From positions 11,962 to 75,961 of the forward strand of contig NZ_CAKVKB010000004.1 in the NCBI RefSeq assembly GCF_934754915.1: 64,000 nt of DNA, given 5' to 3'. The DNA comes from an uncultured Clostridium sp. GTDB lineage: Bacteria > Bacillota > Clostridia > Clostridiales > Clostridiaceae. The position numbers and the translations under genes were made by a program. This document shows positions 7,994-18,341 of the stretch, one piece after another. The notes beneath the pieces are model-generated. The model saw only the letters and a program-made list of their open reading frames with translations, made no database searches and had not been told where the DNA came from. Position 1 is the stretch's first letter; every line of letters starts with the position of its first letter.

Positions 7994-10099
7994 TTATTTT
8001 TCTTCCTTCTTTTCCTGATTATCAATCGCATCTTTTCTTGAAAGATTTATTCTTCCTTGATTATCTATTTCAGTAACCTTGACTAAAATTTCATCTCCAA
8101 CAGAAACAACATCTTCTACTTTTTCAACTCTTTCTTTAGCAAGTTTTGAAATATGAACTAATCCTTCTTTATTTGGAAGAATTTCAACAAAGGCTCCAAA
8201 TGTAGTTGTTTTTGTAACTTTACCTAAGTAAACTTCACCTACTTCAACTTCTTTTGTTAATCCTTCAATTATCTTTTTAGCAGCATTTACACCTTCATGA
8301 TCACTTGAACTTATAAATACTGTTCCATCTTCTTTTATATCAATCTTAACACCAGTATCAGCTATTATCTTATTGATAACCTTACCGCCTGTTCCGATTA
8401 CATCTCTTATCTTATCAGGATTTATAGTCATCACTTCAGTTTTTGGTGCATATATAGATACATCTTTTCTTGGTCCAGGCATACACTCATTAATTTTATC
8501 TATAATTTTAAGTCTTGCTTTTCTTGCATCTCTTATTGCATTTTCAACAACATTAAAGCTGAATCCTTGAAGTTTTGTATCAACTTGAATAGATGTTATA
8601 CCTTCAGTTGTACCTGCAACTTTGAAATCCATATCTCCAAAGAAATCTTCGATGCCTTGAATATCTGTTATTACTTGTTCTTTAGTTAAATCGTCAGAAG
8701 TTATCAATCCCATTGCAATACCTGCTGCTGGTCTCTTTATTGGAACTCCTGCATCTAATAATGCTAATGTAGAACCACATACAGATGCCTGTGATGTTGA
8801 TCCATTAGAACTTAAAACTTCTGATACTAATCTTATTGTATAAGGGAATTCTTCTTCTGATGGAATCAATGGTTCAAGTGCTCTTTCAGCTAAAGCTCCA
8901 TGTCCAATTTCTCTTCTTCCTGGACCTCTTAAAGGTTTTACTTCTCCAACACTATATCCTGGGAAATTATAGTGATGCATATATCTTTTAGATTGTGTTT
9001 CATCAATACCATCTAAAATTTGAATTTCACTAATAGAACCTAAAGTAGCTACAGTCATTACCTGAGTTAATCCTCTTGTAAATAAACCTGTACCATGAGT
9101 TCTTGGAAGTATTCCAACTTCACATCCTAAAGGTCTTATTTCATCAAATGCTCTTCCATCTGGTCTTCTCTTTTCGTTTAAAAGCATATTTCTTACAATC
9201 TTCTTTTGAGTTGTATAAAGAACTTCTTTTATGTCAGCCATATTATCTGGATATTTTTCAGCAAATTCTTCATTAACTTTCTCGTTTACTGCATCTATTG
9301 CTGCATTTCTTTCATCTTTATCCATGATATACATTGCTTCCTTAACCATATCAAAAGAAAAATCTTTTACTTCTTTTTCAAGTTCAGGATCTACTTTATA
9401 TAATACTGGTTCATCTTTTTTCTTTCCAAATTTAGCTACAGCTTCTTCTTGGAAAGATATTATTTTCTGACATTCATTAAAACCATATTTTATGGCATCA
9501 ATCATTGTATCTTCTGGTATTTCATTACCACCAGCTTCAATCATCATTACTTTTTCTTTTGTAGCACATACTGTTAAATGAAGTATGCTCTTTTCTCTTC
9601 CTTCACTATCTGGATTAGTAACTAATTTACCATCAATTAATCCAACTTGAACTGCTGCTGCAGGAATTGTATAAGGAATACTTGATAAGCATAAAGCTAA
9701 TGATGCTGCATTTATTGCTAATATTTCAGGAAGAACATCCTTTTCTACAGAAACTACTGTAGAAACAACCTGCACATCATTTCTATATCCTTTTGGAAAT
9801 AAAGGTCTTATTGTTCTATCAACAGCTCTTCCATTTAAAATAGCTTTTTCAGATGGTCTTCCTTCTCTTTTTATAAATCCACCTGGAATCTTACCAACTG
9901 CATATAGTCTTTCTTCATATTCAACACTTAATGGGAAGAAATCAATTCCTTCTCTTGGTTCTTCTGATGCATTAACATTTGTCATTATAACTGTATCGCC
10001 ATAACTTGTTAATGTTGCTGCATTGGATAACATACCTATTTTCCCGAATTCAACTTTAAGTTCTCTTCCAGCGATTTCAGTACTTAAAACGTTATTCAT
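7994..10099 (-). CDS. pnp: Polynucleotide phosphorylase
   Basis: A 3'-5' exoribonuclease that degrades RNA phosphorolytically to nucleoside diphosphates and can also polymerise. The 701-residue protein has two RNase PH cores (about 1-230 and 310-540, the second with [20 protein letters not shown] phosphate-site residues). A KH domain follows (about 553-612, [12 protein letters not shown]), then an S1 domain (about 620-690, [20 protein letters not shown]). Length and domain order are those of complete bacterial PNPase. The ATG at 10099 has SD AGGGAGG. It follows rpsO, the almost universal rpsO-pnp order, but rpsO has its own terminator, so pnp probably has a separate promoter or relies on read-through. 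Confidence 0.97.
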   Translation of the reverse strand: MNNVLSTEIAGRELKVEFGKIGMLSNAATLTSYGDTVIMTNVNASEEPREGIDFFPLSVEYEERLYAVGKIPGGFIKREGRPSEKAILNGRAVDRTIRPLFPKGYRNDVQVVSTVVSVEKDVLPEILAINAASLALCLSSIPYTIPAAAVQVGLIDGKLVTNPDSEGREKSILHLTVCATKEKVMMIEAGGNEIPEDTMIDAIKYGFNECQKIISFQEEAVAKFGKKKDEPVLYKVDPELEKEVKDFSFDMVKEAMYIMDKDERNAAIDAVNEKVNEEFAEKYPDNMADIKEVLYTTQKKIVRNMLLNEKRRPDGRAFDEIRPLGCEVGILPRTHGTGLFTRGLTQVMTVATLGSISEIQILDGIDETQSKRYMHHYNFPGYSVGEVKPLRGPGRREIGHGALAERALEPLIPSEEEFPYTIRLVSEVLSSNGSTSQASVCGSTLALLDAGVPIKRPAAGIAMGLITSDDLTKEQVITDIQGIEDFFGDMDFKVAGTTEGITSIQVDTKLQGFSFNVVENAIRDARKARLKIIDKINECMPGPRKDVSIYAPKTEVMTINPDKIRDVIGTGGKVINKIIADTGVKIDIKEDGTVFISSSDHEGVNAAKKIIEGLTKEVEVGEVYLGKVTKTTTFGAFVEILPNKEGLVHISKLAKERVEKVEDVVSVGDEILVKVTEIDNQGRINLSRKDAIDNQEKKEEK

Positions 10100-10159
10100 A
10101 AATTGTACGACCTCCCTTCAGGTTCATCAAAATATTTCATTTTTAGTTTATTTTTAAGA

Positions 10160-10194
10160 TTTTTTAAAATAATAGAGCGGAAAACTCCGCTCTA
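10160..10194 (-). terminator. Intrinsic terminator after rpsO
   Basis: A 9-bp perfect GC-rich stem (10173-10181 with 10186-10194, 4-nt loop) followed by TTATTTT on the minus strand, between rpsO and pnp. Confidence 0.85.
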
Positions 10195-10198
10195 AAAA

Positions 10199-10462
10199 TT
10201 ATCTTCTTAAACCTAATTCTTTGATTAAAGTTCTGTATCTTTCAATATCTTGCTCAGCTAAATAGTTTAAAAGACCTCTTCTTTGACCAACCATCATTAA
10301 TAAACCTCTTCTTGAATGGTGATCTTTTTTGTGAACTTTTAAGTGTTCAGTTAAAGATTTTATTCTTTCAGTAAGTAAAGCTACTTGAACTTCTGGAGAA
10401 CCAGTATCTCCTTCACTTCTACCATACTTTTTGATTATTTCTAATTTTGTTGCCTTATCCAT
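10199..10462 (-). CDS. rpsO: 30S ribosomal protein S15
   Basis: An 87-residue S15 that binds the central domain of 16S rRNA. Hallmarks are [33 protein letters not shown] and the QRRGLLNYL segment. SD GGAGGTG precedes the ATG. A near-consensus promoter lies 90-120 bp upstream, leaving an ~80-nt leader. S15 represses its own mRNA in several bacteria through a leader structure. The leader here contains a G/C-containing segment around 10518-10545 that may serve this role, though I cannot assign it to a known S15 leader class. Confidence 0.97.
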   Translation of the reverse strand: MDKATKLEIIKKYGRSEGDTGSPEVQVALLTERIKSLTEHLKVHKKDHHSRRGLLMMVGQRRGLLNYLAEQDIERYRTLIKELGLRR

Positions 10463-10552
10463 TATAAGCGCACCTCCGTGTAACTTTTTTTATTATCCCC
10501 TAGTTCCAAGTAAAAAGACGGCACCTTTAAACTTAGGATTAGGTTCACGAGT

Positions 10553-10581
10553 ATTATATCAAAAGTAATGCTTATTGTAAA
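10553..10581 (-). promoter_or_regulatory. SigA-type promoter for rpsO
   Basis: TTTACA (10576-10581), 17-bp spacer, TATAAT (10553-10558), immediately after the ribF stop codon and pointing into rpsO. Confidence 0.8.
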
Positions 10582-11517
10582 CTAAATTCTTAAAGTTGAC
10601 ATATAATTCTCATTATATGCAAAATTTTCATCCTTCTGAAGCTGAGACTTCAATTGTTCTATACCATTGAATTTTTTCTCATTGCGGATTTTTTTCATAA
10701 AAAATACTTCTATATTGTCACCATATATGTTTTCATTAAAATCTAATATATAAGTTTCTATTGTAAGTTTTTTTCCTGCAACTGTAGGATTATTTCCTAC
10801 TGATGTTATTCCCTTATATATAATATTATTTACCCTAACATTAGTATAATATACACCTACTGCTGGCAAAATAGATTTTTTATCATAATTCAAATTTGCT
10901 GTAGGAAATCCAATAGTTCTTCCAATCTTCCTTCCATGCATTACTTCTCCAGAAAGCATAAAAGGACGACCAAGCATTTTATATGCTTTATCTATATCAC
11001 CATATTCTATTGCTTCTCTGATTCTTGTACTGCTTATTGTTTCATTTTCATAATTACATGGTTCCATTATGAAAAGTTGAAACCCATAATTTTTTTGAAA
11101 CTTTTTCAAAAGATTTATATCTCCCATATTTCTATATCCAAATTTATAATTAAATCCAACAACAATACCTTTTGCATTAAATTTCTCTATTAAGAATTTT
11201 ATGAATTCCTCTGGAGTCATTTTCATAAACTCATCATCAAATTCCTGAAAATACAGCATATCTATATTACACTCTTCCAGAATCCTTGCTTTTTCTTCAT
11301 TACTCATAAGAAGTTTTGGAGCATCGTTCTTATTAAGAACTGCCCTAGGATGATTTTTAAAAGTATAAACTATACTTTTCCCTCCATTTTTCTCAGCTTC
11401 ATTACGGACCTTACGTATTAGTGAAAGATGGCCAAGATGTAATCCGTCAAAACTTCCAAGAGCTATATAATTGTCAGAAGTCTGTATATCCTTTAAATCT
11501 TTATCTGTAACAATCAT
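10582..11517 (-). CDS. ribF: Bifunctional riboflavin kinase / FAD synthetase
   Basis: Converts riboflavin to FMN and then to FAD. The 311-residue protein has an N-terminal nucleotidyltransferase domain with GSFDGLHLGH (H-x-G-H type, residues ~22-31) and the ISSTRIREAI motif. A C-terminal flavokinase domain starts about residue 180 and contains GRTIGFPTANL. It is the last gene of the rimP-nusA-infB operon, 15 nt after truB. This neighbourhood (truB-ribF-rpsO) is conserved in Firmicutes. Confidence 0.95.
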   Translation of the reverse strand: MIVTDKDLKDIQTSDNYIALGSFDGLHLGHLSLIRKVRNEAEKNGGKSIVYTFKNHPRAVLNKNDAPKLLMSNEEKARILEECNIDMLYFQEFDDEFMKMTPEEFIKFLIEKFNAKGIVVGFNYKFGYRNMGDINLLKKFQKNYGFQLFIMEPCNYENETISSTRIREAIEYGDIDKAYKMLGRPFMLSGEVMHGRKIGRTIGFPTANLNYDKKSILPAVGVYYTNVRVNNIIYKGITSVGNNPTVAGKKLTIETYILDFNENIYGDNIEVFFMKKIRNEKKFNGIEQLKSQLQKDENFAYNENYMSTLRI

Positions 11518-11532
11518 TTTCTTACTCCTAAA

Positions 11533-12408
11533 TCAAAGCAATAATTTTTCAATTTTGAAGCCTCTGTCTTCCTGTTTTCCGAGACCTATAAACAAACCAT
11601 CAGTATCATAAACCCTGTATAATACTCCCTGTTCTCTCTTTTCATTAGTAAGTCTTCTATCAAATACATTTACACCATTTCTTAACAGCTTTGTAAAAGA
11701 ACTATTTACAATAAGCTTCGGAAAATTGTCCAAAGCTTTTTCCATTGTTATAAGATGATTTTCTATATTTTCTTCTGTAAGTTCATCAATATTAATACTA
11801 TCTGCTTCATTAAAAATAGAAGTCGAACATCTATTAAGCATAGTCATTACTGCACCCGTATTAAGTTTTTCACCAATATCATAACACAAACTTCTTATAT
11901 ATGTACCTTTGGAACATGTTACAGTCATGGTTATATATGGAAGTTCCATCTTTATGTCTGTTATGTTATGTATCGTAATCCTTCTTGCTTCTCTTTCAAC
12001 TTCTATTCCCTGTCTTGCAAGATCATAAAGTCTTACTCCATTCTTCTTGAGTGCAGAATACATTGGAGGCACTTGATCATATTCACCCACAAAACTTAAA
12101 ACTACATTCATAGCTTCTTCTTCTGTTATATGCGAAGCATCTTTTTCTTCTATAACTTCACCTTCAAGGTCATATGTAGTTGTCTTTTTCCCAAGAAGAA
12201 GTCTCACCTCATATGACTTTGAAGCATTCATTATATAATCTATTATTTTAGTTGCTTTTCCTAAAGCTACTGGAAGAACTCCTGTTGCTTCAGGATCTAA
12301 AGTACCCGTATGTCCAACTTTTTTTTCGTGTGCCAGAAATTTAATTTTTCGTACTACATCAAAGGAAGACATACCCTTATTTTTATACACATTCAATATT
12401 CCATTCAT
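11533..12408 (-). CDS. truB: tRNA pseudouridine(55) synthase
   Basis: Makes the T-loop pseudouridine at position 55 of tRNAs. The 291-residue protein shows the N-terminal GILNVYKNKGMSSFDVV and the catalytic-aspartate motif HTGTLDPEATGVLPVALG (Asp at about residue 38). The CSKGTYIRSLCYDIG segment is also present. It belongs to the infB operon, 17 nt after the DHH gene and 15 nt before ribF. Confidence 0.95.
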   Translation of the reverse strand: MNGILNVYKNKGMSSFDVVRKIKFLAHEKKVGHTGTLDPEATGVLPVALGKATKIIDYIMNASKSYEVRLLLGKKTTTYDLEGEVIEEKDASHITEEEAMNVVLSFVGEYDQVPPMYSALKKNGVRLYDLARQGIEVEREARRITIHNITDIKMELPYITMTVTCSKGTYIRSLCYDIGEKLNTGAVMTMLNRCSTSIFNEADSINIDELTEENIENHLITMEKALDNFPKLIVNSSFTKLLRNGVNVFDRRLTNEKREQGVLYRVYDTDGLFIGLGKQEDRGFKIEKLLL

Positions 12409-12425
12409 ATATGCACTTCCTAATT

Positions 12426-13403
12426 TTATAATTCCATTTCTTCTTTTAGTGCTTTCAATAAATTTTCCTTTGCTTTTTCAATATCAATATTTTTCTGCAT
12501 AAGACCTGCTGCCTTAACATGACCGCCACCGCCAAAAATTTCTGCTACTTTTCTGACATCAACATCATTTTTTGATCTTAAACTGCTCTTTGTGCCTTCT
12601 TCAACTTCTTTTAAAAGAAGTGATACTTCAACACCTTTTATGCCAAGACCCATAGAAATAATATCTGAAGTATCTACATTTGGAAGATTAAAACTTTCAA
12701 GCAATCCTTTTGGTATGGAAAGAACTGCCACTTTATTATCTAAAACAAGTTCCATATTGGATAATACTGTTCCCATTAGCTTGATTTTTTCAAATGGCTT
12801 GTTATCAAACAAACTGCTGTGTATTTCACTATTTTTTACTCCACACTCTATAAGTTCTGCTGCTATTAAATGGGTTCTTTTTGTAACATTGGAATGCCTA
12901 AATGAACCTGTATCTGTAACAAGACCTGTATAAATTCCATTTCCTATAGCTTTTATATTGTCATTTTCTTGTTGTAAATCTATATTAAACTCTTTTATAA
13001 GCATATATACAATTTCACATGCTGCTGCTGCTTTTGAATCAACAAAATTGATATGGCCATAATTTTCATTTGATATATGATGATCCATGTTAATTATAGT
13101 TCCTTTATAATTGCTTAAATCAGCACTTATTCTTTCTACATTCCCACAATCCAAAACAATAACCAAATCAGTTCTTTTATCAGGTTCTGTTATTTCTCCA
13201 TTAATTTCTTCACTATATAAAATGTAAGAGAAGTTATCAGAGATAACGTCTCTTGAAATTACATATGAGTCCTTTCCCATATATCTTAAGGCATTCAACA
13301 GAGCCAATGTGCTTCCTATAGCATCACCATCAGGTGATGTGTGAAATGATAATCCAATTCTACTTGCTTTTAATATTGCTTCTTTTATTAAACTCAAACT
13401 CAT
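12426..13403 (-). CDS. nrnA: DHH/DHHA1 phosphoesterase (NrnA-like oligoribonuclease/pAp phosphatase)
   Basis: A 325-residue DHH phosphoesterase expected to degrade short oligonucleotides and/or 3'-phosphoadenosine 5'-phosphate. The N-terminal HTSPDGDAIGS metal motif, the middle DCGN, the namesake DHH in NMDHHISN and the DHHA1 substrate loop GGGGHVKAAG near the end are all intact. Its start overlaps the rbfA stop (TAATG), indicating translational coupling. Position between rbfA and truB is standard in clostridia. Whether it acts on nanoRNA, pAp or cyclic-di-nucleotide products cannot be decided here. Confidence 0.88.
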   Translation of the reverse strand: MSLSLIKEAILKASRIGLSFHTSPDGDAIGSTLALLNALRYMGKDSYVISRDVISDNFSYILYSEEINGEITEPDKRTDLVIVLDCGNVERISADLSNYKGTIINMDHHISNENYGHINFVDSKAAAACEIVYMLIKEFNIDLQQENDNIKAIGNGIYTGLVTDTGSFRHSNVTKRTHLIAAELIECGVKNSEIHSSLFDNKPFEKIKLMGTVLSNMELVLDNKVAVLSIPKGLLESFNLPNVDTSDIISMGLGIKGVEVSLLLKEVEEGTKSSLRSKNDVDVRKVAEIFGGGGHVKAAGLMQKNIDIEKAKENLLKALKEEMEL

Positions 13404-13765
13404 TATTTCTTACTACTTATCTTTTGAATTAATTCATCCATATGCATACCATAATTTATAGAATCATCCAATTCAATAATTATTTCAGGACAATGTCTTA
13501 AGTTTATCTTCTGTCCTACAGTCTTTCTTATAAATCCACTAGCACCCTTTAATGCTGCAAGATTTGTTTGCTTTTCTTCTTCATCATTGCAGAAAATGCT
13601 AACATATACTTTTGCATATCTTAAATCCTTAGTAACCTTAACATCTGTAACAGATATCATGGCTGTAAGTCTTGGGTCTTTTATCTCATTTTGAATCAAG
13701 CTGCTTATTTCTCTTTTGAATTCTTCGTTGATTCTTCCACCTCTGTAGTTTGCCAAATCTATCAC
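13403..13765 (-). CDS. rbfA: Ribosome-binding factor A
   Basis: A 120-residue KH-fold assembly factor for the 30S subunit, needed for 16S rRNA 5'-end maturation. Typical segments are INEEFKREISSLIQNEIKDP, TDVKVTKDLRYAKVYVS and LRHCPEIIIELDDSINYGMH. It is separated from infB by 3 nt and overlaps the next gene by 1 nt, so the operon is tightly coupled. Confidence 0.95.
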   Translation of the reverse strand: MIDLANYRGGRINEEFKREISSLIQNEIKDPRLTAMISVTDVKVTKDLRYAKVYVSIFCNDEEEKQTNLAALKGASGFIRKTVGQKINLRHCPEIIIELDDSINYGMHMDELIQKISSKK

Positions 13766-13768
13766 CTC

Positions 13769-15856
13769 TTAAAGTTCTTTTCTTTCAATAGCCTCCATCA
13801 TGAAACATTCAATAATGTCGCCTTCTTTAACATCATTAAATTTATCAATGCTTAAACCACATTCATATCCTGCTGCAACTTCTTTAGCATCATCTTTAAA
13901 TCTCTTTAATGATGACAACATTGATTCAAATATAACTATTCCATCTCTTATAACTCTTACTTCTGAATTTCTCTTAAGCTTTCCATCTTTTACATAACAT
14001 CCAGCTATTGTACCAACATTTGATATTTTGTAAGTTTCTCTTACTTCTGCAGTACCTAATACAACTTCTCTGTATTCTGGTTCAAGCATACCTATCATTG
14101 CTGATTTAATATCTTCTATAGCATCGTATATGATTCTATAAGTTTTAATGTCTACTCCTTCTTTATCAGCTTGAGCAGATGCATTATTATCAGGTCTTAC
14201 ATTAAATCCAATAACTATAGCATTTGATGCTGTTGCAAGTGTTACATCAGTTTCTGTTATAGCTCCAACACCACCATGAATAACTCTTACTTTTACATCA
14301 TCAGTAGAAAGTTTTTCAAGAGACTGCTTTATAGCTTCAACTGAACCTTGAACATCAGCTTTAACTATTATTGCAAGTTCCTTTACCTTACCTTCTTGTA
14401 TTTGATTATATAAATCTTCTAATGAAACTCTATGATTTGCCATTAAGCTTTCAGCTTTTAATTTTTCTTTTCTGCTTTCAGCCATATTTCTTGCTGTCTT
14501 TTCATCTTTAACTTGATTAAATCTATCTCCGGCTTCAGGTACTTCTGAAAGTCCTAAAACTTCTACTGGAATTGAAGGACCTGCAGATTTTATTTTCTTG
14601 CCAGTATCATCAAACATTGCTCTTATTCTACCATATGTTGAACCTACTAAAATTGAATCACCAACATGTAAAGTTCCGTTTTGAACCAATAAACTTGCTA
14701 CAGATCCTCTTCCTTTATCAAGTTTAGCTTCTATTACAGTACCAACTGCTCTTCTATTAGGATTAGCTTTAAGTTCAAGCATTTCAGCACTTAAAAGCAC
14801 CATTTCAAGTAATTTATCAATGTTTATATTTTGTTTTGCAGATACTTCTTCTGCAATAACATCTCCACCCCATGCTTCAACAAGTAATCCCTGTTCAGCA
14901 AGTTCTTGCTTAACTCTGTCTGGATTTGCACCTGGTTTATCAATTTTATTTATAGCAACAACTATAGGAACTCCTGCTGCTTTACAGTGGTCAATAGCTT
15001 CTTTTGTTTGAGGCATTATTCCATCATCAGCGGCAACAACTAATATAACAACATCTGTAACTTGAGCACCTCTTGCTCTCATAGCTGTGAAAGCTTCATG
15101 TCCAGGTGTATCTAAGAATGTTATTTTTTCACCATTTACAGTTATAGTATAAGCACCTATATGCTGAGTAATACCACCAGCTTCTGTGTCTGTAACTTTA
15201 GTCTTTCTTATACAATCAAGAAGTGAAGTTTTACCATGGTCAACATGCCCCATTACTGTAACTATTGGTGGTCTCTTTTCAAGATTTTCTTCATCATCTT
15301 CTTCTATTTCAAGGACCTCTAATTCCTGACTTTCTTCTTTCTTTTCAACTAATACACCATATTCTGTACATACTTTTTCAGCTGTAGCAAAATCTATTTC
15401 CTGATTTATAGCTGCCATAACCCCTGAAAAAATTAATGTTCTTATAACATCATTTGAAGGTTTATTAAGCTTTTCAGCCAATTCCTTTACTGTTATGCTT
15501 TCACCGATTTCAATTAATTGAGTTTCTTCCATATTATTATTAACCTCATCCTTCACAGCTTCTTCTTTGTGTTTGTTATTCTTTTTCTTTTTCTTTTTTC
15601 CCTTGTTTAGTTCATCTGCTAACTGATCTTCATATTCATCAACCAGACTCTTCTTACCTGTTTTTTCAGCACTTACTTCAGCTTCTCCATCTGAATTTCC
15701 AGCTAATAATTCTTTTATTAATGCTGCATCTTCATCTTCAATAGTACTCATATGATTCTTGACTTCTACGTTGAATTCGTCCATTAATAAAGTTATCAAT
15801 TCCTTTGAACTTATATTAAGTTCTTTTGCTAATTCATGTACTCTTATTTTTGACAT
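13769..15856 (-). CDS. infB: Translation initiation factor IF-2
   Basis: A GTPase that delivers fMet-tRNA to the 30S subunit. The 695-residue protein has two IF2_N modules (about 1-53 and 115-170) separated by a charged lysine-rich linker. The G domain (~200-360) contains [12 protein letters not shown], the G3 segment [10 protein letters not shown] and NKID, followed by domains II, III and the C-terminal fMet-tRNA-binding domain. It is compact compared with enteric IF-2. It lies in the rimP-nusA-ylxR-ylxQ-infB-rbfA operon. Confidence 0.97.
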   Translation of the reverse strand: MSKIRVHELAKELNISSKELITLLMDEFNVEVKNHMSTIEDEDAALIKELLAGNSDGEAEVSAEKTGKKSLVDEYEDQLADELNKGKKKKKKNNKHKEEAVKDEVNNNMEETQLIEIGESITVKELAEKLNKPSNDVIRTLIFSGVMAAINQEIDFATAEKVCTEYGVLVEKKEESQELEVLEIEEDDEENLEKRPPIVTVMGHVDHGKTSLLDCIRKTKVTDTEAGGITQHIGAYTITVNGEKITFLDTPGHEAFTAMRARGAQVTDVVILVVAADDGIMPQTKEAIDHCKAAGVPIVVAINKIDKPGANPDRVKQELAEQGLLVEAWGGDVIAEEVSAKQNINIDKLLEMVLLSAEMLELKANPNRRAVGTVIEAKLDKGRGSVASLLVQNGTLHVGDSILVGSTYGRIRAMFDDTGKKIKSAGPSIPVEVLGLSEVPEAGDRFNQVKDEKTARNMAESRKEKLKAESLMANHRVSLEDLYNQIQEGKVKELAIIVKADVQGSVEAIKQSLEKLSTDDVKVRVIHGGVGAITETDVTLATASNAIVIGFNVRPDNNASAQADKEGVDIKTYRIIYDAIEDIKSAMIGMLEPEYREVVLGTAEVRETYKISNVGTIAGCYVKDGKLKRNSEVRVIRDGIVIFESMLSSLKRFKDDAKEVAAGYECGLSIDKFNDVKEGDIIECFMMEAIERKEL

Positions 15857-15873
15857 ACAGTCACCCCCGTAAT

Positions 15874-16191
15874 TTATCTACCCATATATTTTTCCTCCTC
15901 ATATATCTTAATTAATTTTTCTGCTATCCCAGAGTCCAGTACCCCAAGAAGCATAACTTCCTTACGACCTAGAGGATTTCCCAATTCTTCTTTGGAGAAA
16001 TCTTCAATATATGGTATATTCTTATTTTCACAATGCTTTTTAAATTTGCTCTTTGACTTATCTGATAAATCTCTAGACATCACAAAAAGATATATATCAG
16101 TAGTGTTTCTATAATCATCACACTTACTATATCCTTCTAATAAATTTTTTGATTTCTTTGCAATGCTTAGAAAATTAAAAAACCTATTCAT
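15874..16191 (-). CDS. L7Ae-family ribosomal/RNA-binding protein (YlxQ)
   Basis: A 105-residue L7Ae/L30e-fold protein of the YlxQ group that binds kink-turn-like RNA in related proteins. The pattern [21 protein letters not shown], then [12 protein letters not shown] and [20 protein letters not shown] is characteristic. Its start overlaps the ylxR end by 8 nt. Function in clostridia is not established. Confidence 0.85.
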   Translation of the reverse strand: MNRFFNFLSIAKKSKNLLEGYSKCDDYRNTTDIYLFVMSRDLSDKSKSKFKKHCENKNIPYIEDFSKEELGNPLGRKEVMLLGVLDSGIAEKLIKIYEEEKYMGR

Positions 16192-16450
16192 TGCTGATTT
16201 CTTCCTTTAGTTTATCATAAATTTCTTCGCTTATAGGTGTATCAAGATTTCTGCTCAATCTTTTTGCCTTAAAAGACTTTTCAAGGCAATCTATGCTTTT
16301 ACATACATAAGCACCTCTTCCTGATTTTTTGCCAGTTAAATCAACACACACTTCTCCTTCAGGAGTCTTAACAATTCTGATTAATTCTTTCTTTGGTTTC
16401 ATTTCCATGCAGCCTGTGCACATTCTTAACGGAATTTTCTTGACTTTCAT
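16184..16450 (-). CDS. rnpM: YlxR family RNA-binding protein (RnpM)
   Basis: An 88-residue DUF448 protein with the conserved N-terminal PLRMCTGCMEMKPKKELIRIV and GRGAYVCKS motifs. In B. subtilis the YlxR protein has been described as a modulator of RNase P. Located between nusA and ylxQ in the usual operon, 15 nt after nusA. The start ATG at 16450 is supported by a nearby SD (GAGGTG). Confidence 0.9.
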   Translation of the reverse strand: MKVKKIPLRMCTGCMEMKPKKELIRIVKTPEGEVCVDLTGKKSGRGAYVCKSIDCLEKSFKAKRLSRNLDTPISEEIYDKLKEEISNE

Positions 16451-16465
16451 AGAAAAAGCACCTCT

Positions 16466-17620
16466 CTATTCTTCTACATCAACATTAGAAACCTCTAAAT
16501 CATTTAAATCAGTAGTTTCTTCATTGTCAATTTCTACTTCAATATTAACTAACTTTTCTTCTTCTGCATCTAAAGCTTCTTTTTGTGACTTGCTCTTTAT
16601 ATCAATTTTCCAATTTGTAAGTTTTGCAGCAAGTCTTACATTCTGTCCTTCTTTACCAATTGCAAGTGAAAGTTGGTTATCATCAACTACAACTTTAGCA
16701 GTCTTATTATTTTCATCTACTTCTACAGATAAAACTTTAGCAGGGCTTAAAGAATTTGCTATAAATTCAGTAGGATCTTTGCTCCATTTAATTATGTCAA
16801 TTTTTTCATTTTTAAGTTCATTTACTATATTCTGAACTCTTACACCCTTAGGTCCAACACATGCACCCATTGCATCTACTTCTTCATCATTTGAATAAAC
16901 TGCTATTTTGCTTCTTGAACCAGCTTCTCTTGAAATACTTTTAACTTCAACAACTCCATCAAATATTTCTGGAACTTCAAGTTCAAATAATCTCTTAACT
17001 AATCCTGGATGAGTTCTTGAAACATGAATTTGAGGTCCTTTGCTTCCGTTTTTAACTTCTACTATATATAGTTTTAACTTTTCATTAAATTTATATTCTT
17101 CACCTGGAATCTGTTCATTAGGACCTATAACACCTTCCAACTTTCCAAGGTTTACAAACACCATACCTTTATCTTTTCTTAATATAGTTCCTGTTATTAT
17201 ATCAAATTCTTTTTCTTTATATTCATCATAAATGATATTTCTTTCAGCTTCTTTTATTCTTTGTGTAACAACCTGTTTTGCTAACTGAGCAGCAACTCTT
17301 CCAAAATTCTTTGGTGTTACTTCTAAATCTACAACATCATCAACTTCATACTTAGGACTTATAGCCTTAGCTTCTTCAACAGATATTTCTGTTACATCAT
17401 CATATACTTCATCAACAACAACTTTTTGAGCATATACTTTTATTTCTCCAGTTTCTCTGTCAATGTTCACTTTTACGTTTTGTGCATTTGTATTTACATT
17501 TGCATAGTTCTTTTTATATGCAGCAACTAATGCATCCTGTATTGTTGTGAAAATTAAATCTTCACAGATACCTTTCTCTTTAACTAATTCTTTAAGAGCA
17601 CCTACAAACTCTTCATTCAT
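16466..17620 (-). CDS. nusA: Transcription termination/antitermination protein NusA
   Basis: An RNA polymerase-binding factor affecting pausing, termination and antitermination. The 384-residue protein has an N-terminal RNAP-binding domain with FTTIQDALVAAYKKNYA, an S1 domain (~135-200) and two KH domains. KH1 contains DAMGACVGPKGVRVQNI and KH2 contains LAIGKEGQNVRLAAKLT. A short acidic tail follows rather than the enteric AR repeats. It lies 17 nt after rimP. NusA autoregulation through the rimP leader is known in B. subtilis, and tandem hairpins are present upstream here. Confidence 0.96.
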   Translation of the reverse strand: MNEEFVGALKELVKEKGICEDLIFTTIQDALVAAYKKNYANVNTNAQNVKVNIDRETGEIKVYAQKVVVDEVYDDVTEISVEEAKAISPKYEVDDVVDLEVTPKNFGRVAAQLAKQVVTQRIKEAERNIIYDEYKEKEFDIITGTILRKDKGMVFVNLGKLEGVIGPNEQIPGEEYKFNEKLKLYIVEVKNGSKGPQIHVSRTHPGLVKRLFELEVPEIFDGVVEVKSISREAGSRSKIAVYSNDEEVDAMGACVGPKGVRVQNIVNELKNEKIDIIKWSKDPTEFIANSLSPAKVLSVEVDENNKTAKVVVDDNQLSLAIGKEGQNVRLAAKLTNWKIDIKSKSQKEALDAEEEKLVNIEVEIDNEETTDLNDLEVSNVDVEE

Positions 17621-17637
17621 CTTAAAAACCCTCCTTA

Positions 17638-18099
17638 CTATATTTCCCCTTCAAGATTTGCATTTTTTATTTTGTCATCTGGAATTTTAATAGTTTTATC
17701 ACCTTCAACTATAATATAATCTTCGCCTACTTCTTTTAATATTCCTTTAATGTTTTTAACACCTTCAATTGTTCCATTAAATTTAACCAGAACTTCTTTT
17801 CCTAAAACACTTTTAAAGTGTTCTTTAGTGTGAAGACTTCTATTAAGACCTGGAGAAGAAACTTCTAAATAATATGCCCCTTCTATTGGATCTTCTGCAT
17901 CCATTACTTCACTCACTCTTCTTGAAACTGCTTCACAGTCATTTAAAGAAATTCTGCCTTCTTCTTTATCTATATATATTCTTAAATAAAAATCCCCATT
18001 TTCTTTTACATATTCAATATAATAAAGTTTATATGACAGTTCATCAGTTATAGGTTTAACCATAGCTTCAATTTTTTCAATCAATGCATTTTTATTCAT
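17638..18099 (-). CDS. rimP: Ribosome maturation factor RimP
   Basis: A 30S assembly factor and first gene of the nusA-infB operon. The 153-residue protein has an N-terminal alpha/beta domain and the conserved [17 protein letters not shown] and [11 protein letters not shown] motifs, followed by an SH3-like C-terminal domain. I start at ATG 18099, preceded by GAGGG, because the longer frame to 18144 has no SD and RimP normally begins near this point. Confidence 0.93.
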   Translation of the reverse strand: MNKNALIEKIEAMVKPITDELSYKLYYIEYVKENGDFYLRIYIDKEEGRISLNDCEAVSRRVSEVMDAEDPIEGAYYLEVSSPGLNRSLHTKEHFKSVLGKEVLVKFNGTIEGVKNIKGILKEVGEDYIIVEGDKTIKIPDDKIKNANLEGEI

Positions 18100-18150
18100 A
18101 TTTTTCTTACCCTCACTTTCATCCTTATAAAACCTTATAGACATATTTAT

Positions 18151-18180
18151 ATCTTATGCAGTTTTAAAATTTGTAATCAA
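18151..18180 (-). promoter_or_regulatory. Possible promoter for the rimP-nusA-infB operon
   Basis: TTGATT (18175-18180), 18-bp spacer, TAAGAT (18151-18156), just after the terminator hairpin at 18183-18209. The match is moderate, and a promoter upstream of the hairpins is equally possible. Confidence 0.35.
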
Positions 18181-18209
18181 AAACGCAACTATGTGTAGTA
18201 GTTGCGTTA
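18172..18209 (-). terminator. Terminator/attenuator hairpin 1 between ispG and rimP
   Basis: A perfect 10-bp stem (18183-18192 with 18200-18209, 7-nt loop) followed by TTTTTGATTA on the minus strand. It either ends the ispG transcript or attenuates the rimP-nusA operon. Confidence 0.7.
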
Positions 18210-18244
18210 CAAACAGAAAGAGCGGGTAAAATTTTTCCCACTCC
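18210..18244 (-). terminator. Hairpin 2 between ispG and rimP
   Basis: GAGTGGG/CCCGCTC stem (18221-18227 with 18238-18244, one G-U) followed by TTTCTGTTTG on the minus strand. On the plus strand the same stem is followed by CTTTTTT, so it is bidirectional in form. Confidence 0.55.
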
Positions 18245-18341
18245 TTTTTTACTATCAGAATTAAATTCTATTTATATCTTATCATATTTTTTTCACGAAT
18301 ACAAGACTATTCTCAAATTTATATTCACATGTATTTTCACA

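Noticed and set aside
8373..9470. Plus-strand frames opposite pnp, and similar frames opposite infB, nusA, smc and tsf
   Set aside because: Antisense shadows of conserved genes, with no SD or recognisable protein.
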